The notes beneath the pieces were generated by a model, which was not told the origin of the DNA, did no database searches, and saw only the letters and a list, made by a program, of their open reading frames with translations. Shown here piece by piece: positions 35,307 through 42,996 of a stretch of 64,000 bases of DNA. This stretch comes from an uncultured bacterium (GTDB taxonomy: Bacteria; Myxococcota_A; Polyangia; Polyangiales; Houyiibacteriaceae): contig CALJDU010000044.1 of the NCBI GenBank assembly GCA_938024995.1, positions 62,001 to 126,000 of the forward strand, written 5' to 3'. The position numbers and the translations under genes were made by a program. Each line of letters begins with the position of its first letter. Within the stretch, counting starts at the first letter, position 1.

Positions 35307-35418
35307 CGCCGCGCTCGCGTTGCTCACCTGCAGCTGCGGAGACGACGTCGGCGACGCGGACACGGCTTCGGACAGTCGCGTCCTGCCCGACACTGCGCTC
35401 CCGGACACGAGCCGGCGA
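35307..35418 (+). repeat. duplicated lipoprotein 5' fragment (pseudogene)
   Basis: This 112-bp stretch is nearly identical to 34340-34454 inside the upstream lipoprotein gene, with a few substitutions and one 3-bp deletion. It encodes the same lipobox (LLTCSCGDD) and Asp-rich linker, but it has no usable start codon before the signal peptide, and the frame breaks soon after SRR. A similar stretch continues to about 35434. It is a truncated second copy, so the locus has undergone duplication and decay. Confidence 0.8.
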
Positions 35419-35605
35419 CCAACGCGACACCGTGGTCCACGGGTGCGACCCTGCTTGGAGTTCGCGCAGGAAGTGGCAAGCGATCTGGCCAGGTCTCTCG
35501 TTACCGGCGGATCGAGTGGCCACCTAAAGCGCGAACTACGACGTTGTAATCATTTCGCTTTTCGTCCGCACAGGCGTGGGATCGGTTCTTGCTCTGTACC
35601 CACGC

Positions 35606-37375
35606 ATGATGAAGCGGACCCTTTTCCCCTCGCTCCTCCTCGCGCTCACCGGCTTCGGCTGTGCCCCCGCGGACGTCTCCTCACCCGACCCTGAGGTCGA
35701 CGTGGTCTTCGCCGCTGGCAAGGCCGACGAGTCGGGCTTTGACGCCTGCACGCAGGAAAAGATCGTCGCGCACGTGAACGACTTCGGGACGAGCGTCGAC
35801 TCGCTCAAGGCGGACGGCGTTCACACCCGAGCAGCGCGCAACTTGATCGCGCAGCGCGACGGGTTCGACATGACGCCAGGCACCGCGGATGACTCGCTCT
35901 TCGCGGACATCTACGAGATCGACAAGGTCAGCTGGGTTGGACCCGCGGCGCTTCGTCAGCTCGCCGCGATCGTCGAAGCCGACTGCGCGGCGCCGGCCAC
36001 GCCCGCCACCGACATGGACGTCATCTTCTCTCCGCAGCCCTTTGAGCGCAGTCACCTCGCGAAGGCGATCGAGCTCATCGGCGGCGCGGAGCGCTCCCTC
36101 GACATCGCGATGTACAGCTTCAGCGACGGCCGCGTGCTCCACGCGATTGAAGACGCCATCGACCGCGGCGTGATCGTCCGCGTGGTCTACAACGGCGCGC
36201 TCGACCACAAGAGCGACCCCGCGGGCACCATGAGCGCGCGCATCGAAGAGGCCGGCGCCGACGTCCGCTACATCAACAAGATCATGCACAACAAGTTCGT
36301 CATCATCGACGGACCGCAAGAGGACGTCGCCCACGCCGACACCGCGTGGCTCATGAGCGGTAGCGGCAACTGGAGCACGTCGGCCGGCACCCGCTACGAC
36401 GAGAACACCATCGTCACCAAGGGCCACCGCGAGCTCAACCTCCGCTTCCAGCGCGAGTTCAACCTCCTCTGGGAGAACAGCCGCGACCTCGCGTGGAGCG
36501 ACTACGACTACTGGACCTCGGAGCAGATCGACGAGACCGACCTTGAGCACGACGACAACGTCGACGCCTACTTCACGTCCACGAACTTCCGCACCTACGT
36601 CTCCTCGCGCTACGGCAACACCTTCGGCCGCGTTCGAGGCCGCGCCGAGATCGCCAACCAGCTCGTCTCGCTCATCGAGGGCGCGACCGAGTCGATCAAG
36701 ATCGCTTCGGGCCACCTCCGCAGCAAGCCGGTCGCCGATGCGCTCATCGCCGCGGTTCAGGCGAACCCCGACCTCAACGTCATGATCTACCTCGACGGCC
36801 AAGAGTTCGTGAGCGAGTACACCCACGAAGCGCAGCTCGACAACCGCGAGGACTGCCTCGCCGACGCGGCCGGTAGCGCGACCCGCACCGAGGACTGCTA
36901 CAACCGCGGCTTCCTCTACGCCTACGCGATGGTGCAAGAGGGCATGGACGTCCGCTTCAAGCACTACAGCTACCGCTGGCACTACAGCTACGCCGTGCAG
37001 ATGCACCACAAGTACCTCATCATCGACGACAGCATCGTCGCGACCGGTAGCTACAACCTCAGCGACAACGCCGAGGTGAACACGATGGAGAACGTCGTCG
37101 TCGTGAACAAGGACGCCTACCCCGCGTTCGTGCAGAGCTTCGTCGATAACTTCCACGCGATGTGGGACACGGGCCGCGACGGCACGCTCTACGACGACCT
37201 CATGGAAGACGTCTTGAACGGTTCCGACCCCTTCCCGATCGTCTACGACTCCATGGCGCTCACCTGGGACGAGGTCGACACCCTCAAGCGCGCGATGCGT
37301 GACGCCTGCCCGGCCATCAACACCGAGAGCTTCCGCCGCAACCCGCAGCGACACTTCATCTGCGTTCCAAACTGA
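35606..37375 (+). CDS. phospholipase D-domain lipoprotein
   Basis: A 589-residue lipoprotein of the phospholipase D superfamily. The signal peptide ends in a lipobox (TGFGC, near residue 19). Residues 30-125 have a helix-hairpin-helix-like region (VGPAALRQLAAI). The two catalytic HKD motifs are MHNKFVIID (H228, K230, D235) and MHHKYLIID (H467, K469, D474), each followed by the usual GSGN and GSYN sequences. The enzyme should act at the cell surface or periplasm, as a phospholipase or perhaps a nuclease. I chose the second ATG of the frame at 35606 for its clean signal peptide. A terminator follows 28 bp after the stop. Confidence 0.88.
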   Translation: MMKRTLFPSLLLALTGFGCAPADVSSPDPEVDVVFAAGKADESGFDACTQEKIVAHVNDFGTSVDSLKADGVHTRAARNLIAQRDGFDMTPGTADDSLFADIYEIDKVSWVGPAALRQLAAIVEADCAAPATPATDMDVIFSPQPFERSHLAKAIELIGGAERSLDIAMYSFSDGRVLHAIEDAIDRGVIVRVVYNGALDHKSDPAGTMSARIEEAGADVRYINKIMHNKFVIIDGPQEDVAHADTAWLMSGSGNWSTSAGTRYDENTIVTKGHRELNLRFQREFNLLWENSRDLAWSDYDYWTSEQIDETDLEHDDNVDAYFTSTNFRTYVSSRYGNTFGRVRGRAEIANQLVSLIEGATESIKIASGHLRSKPVADALIAAVQANPDLNVMIYLDGQEFVSEYTHEAQLDNREDCLADAAGSATRTEDCYNRGFLYAYAMVQEGMDVRFKHYSYRWHYSYAVQMHHKYLIIDDSIVATGSYNLSDNAEVNTMENVVVVNKDAYPAFVQSFVDNFHAMWDTGRDGTLYDDLMEDVLNGSDPFPIVYDSMALTWDEVDTLKRAMRDACPAINTESFRRNPQRHFICVPN

Positions 37376-37403
37376 ACGCGCTTTACTTCCTTGCTTGGAA
37401 AAC

Positions 37404-37426
37404 GGACCGCTTCGGCGGTCCCTTTT
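37404..37426 (+). terminator. intrinsic terminator of the phospholipase D gene
   Basis: GGACCGC-TTCG-GCGGTCC forms a perfect 7-bp stem with a stable tetraloop, directly followed by CTTTTTC. It lies 28 bp after the stop codon and reads cleanly for the + strand. Confidence 0.88.
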
Positions 37427-37433
37427 TCGTTAA

Positions 37434-37556
37434 GGGGTTCGGTTCGGTTCGGTTCGGTTCGGGTGCGGGTGTGGGTTCGGGTTCGGGTTCGGGTTCGGAA
37501 CGAGATCAGGTACGGGAAAGATCGGGGTCAGGAACGAGGTCGGGTTCGGGTTCGGG
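37434..37556. repeat. GGTTC/GGGTTC simple-sequence repeat
   Basis: Five GGTTC units (37436-37460) are followed by GGGTTC-type units and degenerate copies up to about 37556. The interval 37376-37753 holds the terminator, this repeat and the iron-regulated promoter; I see no gene in it. Short tandem repeats like this can change length by slippage. Confidence 0.85.
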
Positions 37557-37692
37557 TCCTCATGTGATGACTCTTGGAACCGCTGATCGGCGACAACCTG
37601 TATTTCAAGCATTGGTCTCCGCAACGAACTCATTCGCCTTCACGTTCCAAGAAGAAAGGGCACCCGCTGAAGGACCACTTCTGGCGAGGCAC

Positions 37693-37720
37693 TTGCCATC
37701 TGAATCCCACGCCTCATATT
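37693..37720 (+). promoter_or_regulatory. promoter of the siderophore-interacting gene
   Basis: TTGCCA (37693-37698) and CATATT (37715-37720) are separated by 16 nt and match five and four of six positions of the sigma70 consensus. The Fur box begins at the next base, so bound Fur would block the polymerase. Confidence 0.5.
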
Positions 37721-37739
37721 GATAATGAAAGTCATTTTC
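37721..37739 (+). promoter_or_regulatory. Fur box
   Basis: GATAATGAAAGTCATTTTC matches the Fur consensus GATAATGATAATCATTATC (recalled) at 16 of 19 positions. It lies between a promoter and the start of a siderophore-interacting protein, exactly where Fur represses iron-acquisition genes when iron is plentiful. Confidence 0.85.
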
Positions 37740-37753
37740 AAGAAAGGCGCAGG

Positions 37754-38449
37754 ATGTTCGGTCGAAAAATTCAGGTGAATCAGGTTTGTCGAATCTCTCC
37801 GAAGCTGGTGGAGGTCGTCGGTACGTCTCCTGATCTCGCGCGTCTGAGGTGGGAGCCCGGGGACAAGATCAAGATCGATGTCGGTGGCGGGATGCGGAGC
37901 TACACGCCCTCCGACGTGAACGTGGAACGAGGGATGCTTTCACTGGTCGCTGTTGTTCACGGGAACGGTGCGGGCTCGCGTTGGGCGGATCGTGTCGAGG
38001 CCGGTGACCACTTTCGTTTCTTTGGTCCGAAGCGGAGCCTGGCCATGCCACCTGCGCCTCCAAGCTGGGCGGCGTTCTTTGGAGACGAGACGACGGTTGG
38101 CGCAGCTAAAGCGCTGTTGGACGCGCTGCCTGCCGGCACTCCCGTCTTCGGCGCGCTTGAGGTCGACGCGCAAGAAAAGGACGGAGTCGCGCAATGGTGT
38201 CCGCGGGTGCCAGCAGTGGCGCGGAAGCACGAGCGCGGACAGGCTCTGTTGGACGTCCTCGAACAAACGCAGTTCCCCGACGATGACGGGCTGGTTTGGC
38301 TTTCTGGTGAAGCCACTTCGCTGCTCGCGCTGCGGCGCGCGTTGCTGAACCGCGGGCTCTCGCGACGAAGCTTGTGCATCAAGCCGTACTGGAGCGTGCG
38401 CGGCAAAGCGCACCGCAAGCAACTCGAGCGAGGGGAGCTGCGGTCATGA
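37754..38449 (+). CDS. siderophore-interacting protein (FAD-binding, SIP/ViuB-like)
   Basis: A 231-residue flavoprotein of the SIP family, which reduces ferric siderophores in the cytoplasm to release iron. RSYTP (48-52) is the FAD-binding R-x-Y-(S/T) motif; the N-terminal FAD barrel is followed by the family C-terminal domain ending KPYWSVRGKAHRKQL. I chose the ATG at 37754, with AAAGG six nt upstream; an earlier frame start at 37574 only translates the intergenic DNA. The Fur box 15 bp upstream confirms the iron link. The stop overlaps the next ATG by 4 bp (ATGA), so the VOC gene is co-translated. Confidence 0.88.
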   Translation: MFGRKIQVNQVCRISPKLVEVVGTSPDLARLRWEPGDKIKIDVGGGMRSYTPSDVNVERGMLSLVAVVHGNGAGSRWADRVEAGDHFRFFGPKRSLAMPPAPPSWAAFFGDETTVGAAKALLDALPAGTPVFGALEVDAQEKDGVAQWCPRVPAVARKHERGQALLDVLEQTQFPDDDGLVWLSGEATSLLALRRALLNRGLSRRSLCIKPYWSVRGKAHRKQLERGELRS

Positions 38450-38811
38450 ACGAGCAGCGACCTCCCGTGTGGGTGGGCCACGTCGTCATGCCCACGACTC
38501 AGTTACGCGCCTCTACCGCGTTCATGAAGAAGATCGGCATGCGTTCGATCTTCGAAGGGGACTCGGTCTCTGTGTTGGAACTTCGCGGGGGCACACATCT
38601 AGTGCTGCAGCCCGCGCGCTCAGTACGCGGGTCCCGCTCCAGCTTTGATCTCATGGTGGATGACTTCGAGGAGCTCCACCGCACGATCAAGAGCTGGGAC
38701 ATGAAGCCGACGCCCATCACGCCGGGAGGCATCCACGATTCGTTCGAGGTGAAGGACCCAGGCGGAGTCGTGGTTCGGTTCAGCAGCAGCCACGTGGTCG
38801 GCGAGGTGTAG
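38446..38811 (+). CDS. VOC superfamily (glyoxalase-like) protein
   Basis: A 121-residue protein of the vicinal-oxygen-chelate fold. It has the family pattern of paired beta-alpha-beta units, WVGHVVMPTTQLRASTAFMKKIGMRSIF and FDLMVDDFEELHRTIKSW, then SFEVKDPGGVVVRFSSS. The single unit of 120 residues would dimerise. One metal-binding His is visible at the start, but I cannot identify a substrate. Its ATG overlaps the stop of the SIP gene, so it is expressed with it under Fur control; an iron-related or antibiotic-sequestering role is possible. Confidence 0.8.
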   Translation: MNEQRPPVWVGHVVMPTTQLRASTAFMKKIGMRSIFEGDSVSVLELRGGTHLVLQPARSVRGSRSSFDLMVDDFEELHRTIKSWDMKPTPITPGGIHDSFEVKDPGGVVVRFSSSHVVGEV

Positions 38812-38836
38812 CGCTCGTTTCGGAGGCGCGACGTTC

Positions 38837-39412
38837 TCAGAACGGTCCAGTGTGGAACGCGACGCGGATCGACGAGCCTTGGGCGGGGGTAAGAGTCGCC
38901 AGGAGCTCCGGTGCGGTGGTGCCGTAGTCGAGCACGAAGACGATCCGCTGTTTCGCAACACCGCGTCCGTTCGCTCGAAACGTGGACGCGGACTGTCGCC
39001 GCGGGGTCGTGCCTCCCATGTAGAGGTCGCCGACCTCCAGGTCCGCGGTTTCACCCGCCGCCAAGATCGTAAACGGACCCGCGCGGCGTCCCGCAACCTC
39101 GAGCTCGTAGCGCACCACCGAGGCCGCGCGAATCGCAGTGATCGCCTCGGAGAATCGAAGCACGTCCGTGTCGCGAGCGAGGACGATCCGGATCGCGGTG
39201 GCGCGGCCAAGCGCGGCGGTTAACGGGGTGGCAGACGACGCTGGGCGGCCCGCGAAACCTGGGTCACCCGGGATCGAAACCGGCGCGCCGTCGAGGGAAG
39301 CGACCTGCCGACCCAAGCGCAGCACCGGCACCGGTGGGCTCGTTTGTGCGGAGGCCACGGACGCCACTGACGCGAGCGTCACCAAAACGAAGAGAGTGCA
39401 GATCGCGCGCAT
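38837..39412 (-). CDS. secreted hypothetical protein
   Basis: A 191-residue protein with a signal peptide (residues 1-23, ending VASAQ). The rest is beta-rich, with Ala/Arg/Thr residues and no family I recognise. I chose the internal ATG at 39412, because it begins just before the signal peptide; the earlier start at 39487 adds a charged stretch. It is convergent with the VOC gene (25 bp). A short tandem repeat of an 11-bp unit lies upstream at 39485-39512. Confidence 0.6.
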   Translation of the reverse strand: MRAICTLFVLVTLASVASVASAQTSPPVPVLRLGRQVASLDGAPVSIPGDPGFAGRPASSATPLTAALGRATAIRIVLARDTDVLRFSEAITAIRAASVVRYELEVAGRRAGPFTILAAGETADLEVGDLYMGGTTPRRQSASTFRANGRGVAKQRIVFVLDYGTTAPELLATLTPAQGSSIRVAFHTGPF

Positions 39413-39594
39413 CCAGAGGATACGGATGAAATCCGAAAAGGTTCTCGACTGGATCCGGACGACCGCGTCCTGATGAGTCCACACCATCGCCGTTTCATCG
39501 CCGTTTCATCGCCACGACACGTGGAGACGATGACGCGGATGGAGTCGGGCGAAAACGTGCACTGGTCATTTCTGTTCCCCCGCCTGCCCATCGC

Positions 39595-40176
39595 TCAGGA
39601 CACGCGTCGAAGGCGACTCAGGTGCTCCGGGCTCATCCCCAAATAGGACGCGATGTGCCGAAGGGGGATGCGGGTCAGCAGGTCGCTTCGTTCGGCGACA
39701 AATCGTTCGTAGCGATCCCGCGCGCTCGACGCGAGGAGCTGGCGTTCACGCTCCGCTTTTCGTGCGTACGCATGTTCCGCGAGCTTGCGCACGAAGTGGT
39801 TCCACGCAGGGTCGACCTGCGTGAGCCGGTCGAAGTGCGTCCACGGAACTTGGGCGAGCGCAACGTCCGTGAGCGCCTCGAGGTTCATCGTCGCCGGGTT
39901 GCTCCCGATGAGGTCTGAGAGAGACCCCGCGAGGGTGCGCTCGTACGCGAACCCGCGGGTGTGTTCGCGACCCTGATCATCACAGAAGTACTCTCGCAAC
40001 ACGCCATCAAGGACCACCGCCGCGATCTGCGCGGAGTCGCCTGCGCGCAGGAGAAAGTTCCCGCGCTTGAGACGCCTGAGAGTGACCATGGGCCGGAGGC
40101 GCGCGAGCGACTCTTCCTCGAGCTCCGCGACATCCCGCAACGTGCTGACCACCTTCTCCCACGCGGCGTCGTCCAT
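39595..40176 (-). CDS. Crp/Fnr family regulator
   Basis: A 193-residue regulator with an N-terminal cyclic-nucleotide-binding-type beta roll (residues 30-115: TLRRLKRGNFLLRAGD, then VVLDGVLREYFCDD), a long dimer helix, and a C-terminal helix-turn-helix with IASYLGMSPEHLSRLRR. The recognition helix carries E184, S187 and R188, the E..SR pattern by which FNR reads TTGAT. It lacks the FNR N-terminal Cys cluster, so it is probably not an iron-sulfur oxygen sensor. A TTGAT-N4-GTCAA site sits 45 bp upstream in the shared divergent region, so it likely controls itself and the SDR-hydrolase gene. Confidence 0.88.
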   Translation of the reverse strand: MDDAAWEKVVSTLRDVAELEEESLARLRPMVTLRRLKRGNFLLRAGDSAQIAAVVLDGVLREYFCDDQGREHTRGFAYERTLAGSLSDLIGSNPATMNLEALTDVALAQVPWTHFDRLTQVDPAWNHFVRKLAEHAYARKAERERQLLASSARDRYERFVAERSDLLTRIPLRHIASYLGMSPEHLSRLRRVS

Positions 40177-40220
40177 GCCCGATCGTAGCAGCTGAGGCGT
40201 CACCGCTTTCTGGGAACGTC

Positions 40221-40234
40221 TTGATGTGGGTCAA
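40221..40234. promoter_or_regulatory. FNR-type operator
   Basis: TTGATGTGGGTCAA matches TTGAT-N4-ATCAA at nine of ten defined positions. It lies between the Crp/Fnr regulator (start 40176) and the SDR-hydrolase fusion (start 40269), 34 bp before the latter. The regulator's recognition helix has the matching E..SR residues. Confidence 0.6.
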
Positions 40235-40268
40235 GGCGTCGGCGGGTCGGCCGCTCCACATTGCTCCC

Positions 40269-42077
40269 ATGACCCACGCCGGCATGGACAACAAAACCCT
40301 TTTCGTCATCGGGAGCACCGGGCTCCTCGGAGACGCGGTCGTTCGCGAAGCGATCCGTCAAGGCATGGAAGTGTTCGCGCTCGTTCGGAACCTCGCGAGC
40401 CGACGCGATGCTCTCTCGCGGCGCTGGCCCGGCGTACAGTTCGTCGAAGGGGATGTCGCGCAGCCGCTGCTCGGGATCTCCGCGGACGACCAAGCGCGAC
40501 TGCGCGACGTGGCGTTCGTCGTCGACGCCTTTGGCCGCTTCGCGTTTGGGATGAGCGAGGACGAAGCGCGACTCAACGTCGACGGCGCGTTGGAAGCGAT
40601 CCGGTTCGCGGCGACCTTGCCCAAGCTCAATGCCTACGCGCATGTGGGCGGCTACCGCGTCGCGATCGAGCCGAACCCCAAGGACCTCGACGGCGCCTAC
40701 GAGCGGAGCAAACGCCTCGCCGTGCGCGAGGTCGCGGAAGAGGCGAAGAAGCTCGCGGTACCGCTCACGCAGCTCCACCCGGCGAGCGTATTAGGCGACA
40801 GTCGAACGGGAGAGACCTCGCAGACAATGGGGTTGGGCGAGATGGTCCGCGAGCTCTTTCGCAAACGCATGCCTGCGCTGGTCGGTCCCAAGGAGAGCTG
40901 GGTCCCGATCACGTTCTCCGACGACTTCGCGCGTCTCGCGCTCGCGGCCCTCGACGATCGCGCCTTGGGATCCGAGACGACCGCGCACTGGATCCTGGAT
41001 GAAGACACGCCAAAGCTGAAGGAGCTGGTGGCGCGCATCGCGGCGATCCTTGGGGTCACCGCGCCGACGCGGCACCTGTCCAAGGCGCTCGTCCGCGCGC
41101 TCCCGCGTTCGCTCACCCGAGTCGAGCCCGAGACGCTCGGTTTCCTTGATGACCAAACCTATCCGACGGCGTCGTTACGAGCGCTCCGGGACCGATATCA
41201 AATCGCTCCGCCGAACCTCGACGAGGCGTTGCCACGATGGGTCGCGCACCTCGTCGCGACAGACTTCCTCACGACCGCGCGTCGCGGCCGCTTTGTCGAG
41301 CAGACCTTCGTCGGCAAGCTCGGCGACGAACGCGGTGAGCGCGACCTGGTGCTTTTGCATGGCCTGCCTCTTGAGCACGAGAGCTTTGCCGAGATGGTGC
41401 AGGCGCTGGGGAAGAACGCCTGGGCTCCTGACCTGCCGGGTCTGGGTCGATCGGGACCGGGTGATGTGAACGGTGCTTGGCTCAGTCAATTGCTAGACAG
41501 CTTGGGTCTCCGAGAGGCCGTCCTCGTGGCGCATTCGTACGGCTGCCTGCCTGCGCTCGAGCTGGCGTCCTGGTCTCCTGAACGCGTGCGCGGGCTGGTG
41601 CTGATCTCGCCATTCTTTTTGCAGCCGAGACCGTCGCCTGTGTTTCGATGTGCGATGATGACATCGCTCTCGTTTCGCTTGGCGAGCCCCGCGCAGCTCG
41701 AGCGAGCGCTCTTCAAACGTCAAACCCCAGTGACCGTACGGACCCACAAGGCCTTGCGCCGCCCCGGCGCGGCAAAGACGTCTGCGCGACTCCTCGCGTC
41801 CGCGTCAGGTCGTTCGGAACGCGCTCGTCTCCGCGGGCTCCTTGAACACCTCGACGTGCCATACTGCATCGTGTGTGGTGAATCCGATCCGAGCGACAGC
41901 GACCATCGCGTGATCGCCGATGCGGGACACGCACCGCAGGTCGATGCTCCCGAGCACGTCGCGCTCGAACTTTCACGTTTCCTTCGTTCGCTTGAACGCG
42001 GCTCGACGAGCGCGAATCAAACGAGCGGTGCGGAAGATCAAGCGGCGCGACGCAGTGCCGCCGGCGTGGGTTTGTGA
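40269..42077 (+). CDS. SDR-alpha/beta hydrolase fusion enzyme
   Basis: A 602-residue protein made of two enzymes. Residues 10-330 are an atypical/extended SDR (NAD-dependent epimerase-like) with the Rossmann motif GSTGLLG (15-21) and YERSK in place of YxxxK. Residues 360-590 are an alpha/beta hydrolase with the nucleophile elbow AHSYG (Ser423), oxyanion phrase LLHGLPLEHESF, and a late DAGHAPQVDAPE containing the catalytic His. The fusion joins oxidation-reduction and hydrolysis of one substrate, which is unknown. The start may be the ATG at 40269 or 40284. It is divergent from the Crp/Fnr regulator, with an FNR-type site in between, and its stop overlaps the next GTG. Confidence 0.82.
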   Translation: MTHAGMDNKTLFVIGSTGLLGDAVVREAIRQGMEVFALVRNLASRRDALSRRWPGVQFVEGDVAQPLLGISADDQARLRDVAFVVDAFGRFAFGMSEDEARLNVDGALEAIRFAATLPKLNAYAHVGGYRVAIEPNPKDLDGAYERSKRLAVREVAEEAKKLAVPLTQLHPASVLGDSRTGETSQTMGLGEMVRELFRKRMPALVGPKESWVPITFSDDFARLALAALDDRALGSETTAHWILDEDTPKLKELVARIAAILGVTAPTRHLSKALVRALPRSLTRVEPETLGFLDDQTYPTASLRALRDRYQIAPPNLDEALPRWVAHLVATDFLTTARRGRFVEQTFVGKLGDERGERDLVLLHGLPLEHESFAEMVQALGKNAWAPDLPGLGRSGPGDVNGAWLSQLLDSLGLREAVLVAHSYGCLPALELASWSPERVRGLVLISPFFLQPRPSPVFRCAMMTSLSFRLASPAQLERALFKRQTPVTVRTHKALRRPGAAKTSARLLASASGRSERARLRGLLEHLDVPYCIVCGESDPSDSDHRVIADAGHAPQVDAPEHVALELSRFLRSLERGSTSANQTSGAEDQAARRSAAGVGL

Positions 42078-42418
42078 GCTCCTGGTTCACGCCCGGAATG
42101 ATCGTGTTCTGGTGCCGCGCGCTCCGTGCGCTGATTCTCTCGCCGTTCGTGCTTGGTTGCTTTGGGCTGACGTGGCTCTTCCTTATTGAAATGAGACGTC
42201 ATGAAGCCAGGGGAGCGATCGCGTTGCTCGTCGGCGTCGTCGTGCTCGGCTGGTTGATCGCGTCGACCAGCTGGGCCTTTATGAAGCGCGACCGCGAGGC
42301 GTGGAACGGCTGGACCATCGCCGGCGTCGCGTTCGCCATCACGCACATCATCGCCTCGCCAGGGCTCTTCGCGCTCTTGGCGTACGCGCTACCGGACGGA
42401 ATCTTTCGACTCGCGTGA
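42074..42418 (+). CDS. small membrane protein
   Basis: A 114-residue protein with about three hydrophobic helices (residues 8-35, 47-66 and 80-105), starting with GTG that overlaps the preceding TGA (GTGA). It is probably an inner-membrane protein co-translated with the SDR-hydrolase enzyme. No family is recognised; its partner gene downstream has similar topology. Confidence 0.65.
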   Translation: MSSWFTPGMIVFWCRALRALILSPFVLGCFGLTWLFLIEMRRHEARGAIALLVGVVVLGWLIASTSWAFMKRDREAWNGWTIAGVAFAITHIIASPGLFALLAYALPDGIFRLA

Positions 42419-42783
42419 GTCGAAGCGAGATGAGCACCGATGCAACCCTCGCGGCCCTCGTTCGACCTGGCGTCCTGATCCTGGTCGTCCGGATCGTCCG
42501 ATTTGTCTTCGCGCTTCCGCTGGTCGCCAGCCTCTACCTGACGACGTGGATCTACGCGGACCTGTACACCGGTGAGACGATCGCTGCCTCCACGTTTGTG
42601 CTCGGCTCCGCTGTCTTCTTGTGGTGCGCGGGATCGATCGCGTTTGGAATCGCGGGCCACCGGCGCGAGGAGTGGTCCCTATGGACCGTGTTCAGCGCCC
42701 TCAATCCCGTCGCGCAGTTGTTCGTCCTTCCGGTGCTTCCGTTCTTGGTGTTTTATGTGATGAAAGGCGGGCTGATCCCGTAA
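42415..42783 (+). CDS. small membrane protein
   Basis: A 122-residue protein with three or four hydrophobic helices (ILVVRIVRFVFALPLVASLY, then FVLGSAVFLWCAGSIAFGIAG and VAQLFVLPVLPFLVFYVM). Start is either the GTG at 42415, overlapping the preceding TGA, or the ATG at 42430; coupling favours the GTG. It seems related in layout to the preceding small membrane protein, so the two may be paralogues or partners. Function unknown. Confidence 0.62.
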   Translation: MSRSEMSTDATLAALVRPGVLILVVRIVRFVFALPLVASLYLTTWIYADLYTGETIAASTFVLGSAVFLWCAGSIAFGIAGHRREEWSLWTVFSALNPVAQLFVLPVLPFLVFYVMKGGLIP

Positions 42784-42996
42784 TGCATCACAACGTCGTC
42801 GAGCTTCAGAGCGTGATTTGAGATAGGTGGGCGGAATCCGGTGGAGGGTTCAACCCCGCCGTCCTCGAACCAAGGAATCGTCGAGCTGTGGCGAGCGTGC
42901 GGATGGGCGGAGACGGTGGCGGAACTCGCCCATCGCGAATCACGCTCTAGGGAAGTCGCGTCGATCTGCGACCGTATTGAGGAGCGAGGACCGAGC

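Noticed and set aside
35681..37354. 557-residue antisense open frame opposite the phospholipase D gene
   Set aside because: It is Val/Ala/Asp-rich with no motifs, while the + strand has two HKD motifs and a lipobox.
40221..41002. 258-residue frame overlapping the SDR part of the fusion
   Set aside because: Arg-rich shadow frame; the SDR reading has a Rossmann motif and continues into a hydrolase domain.
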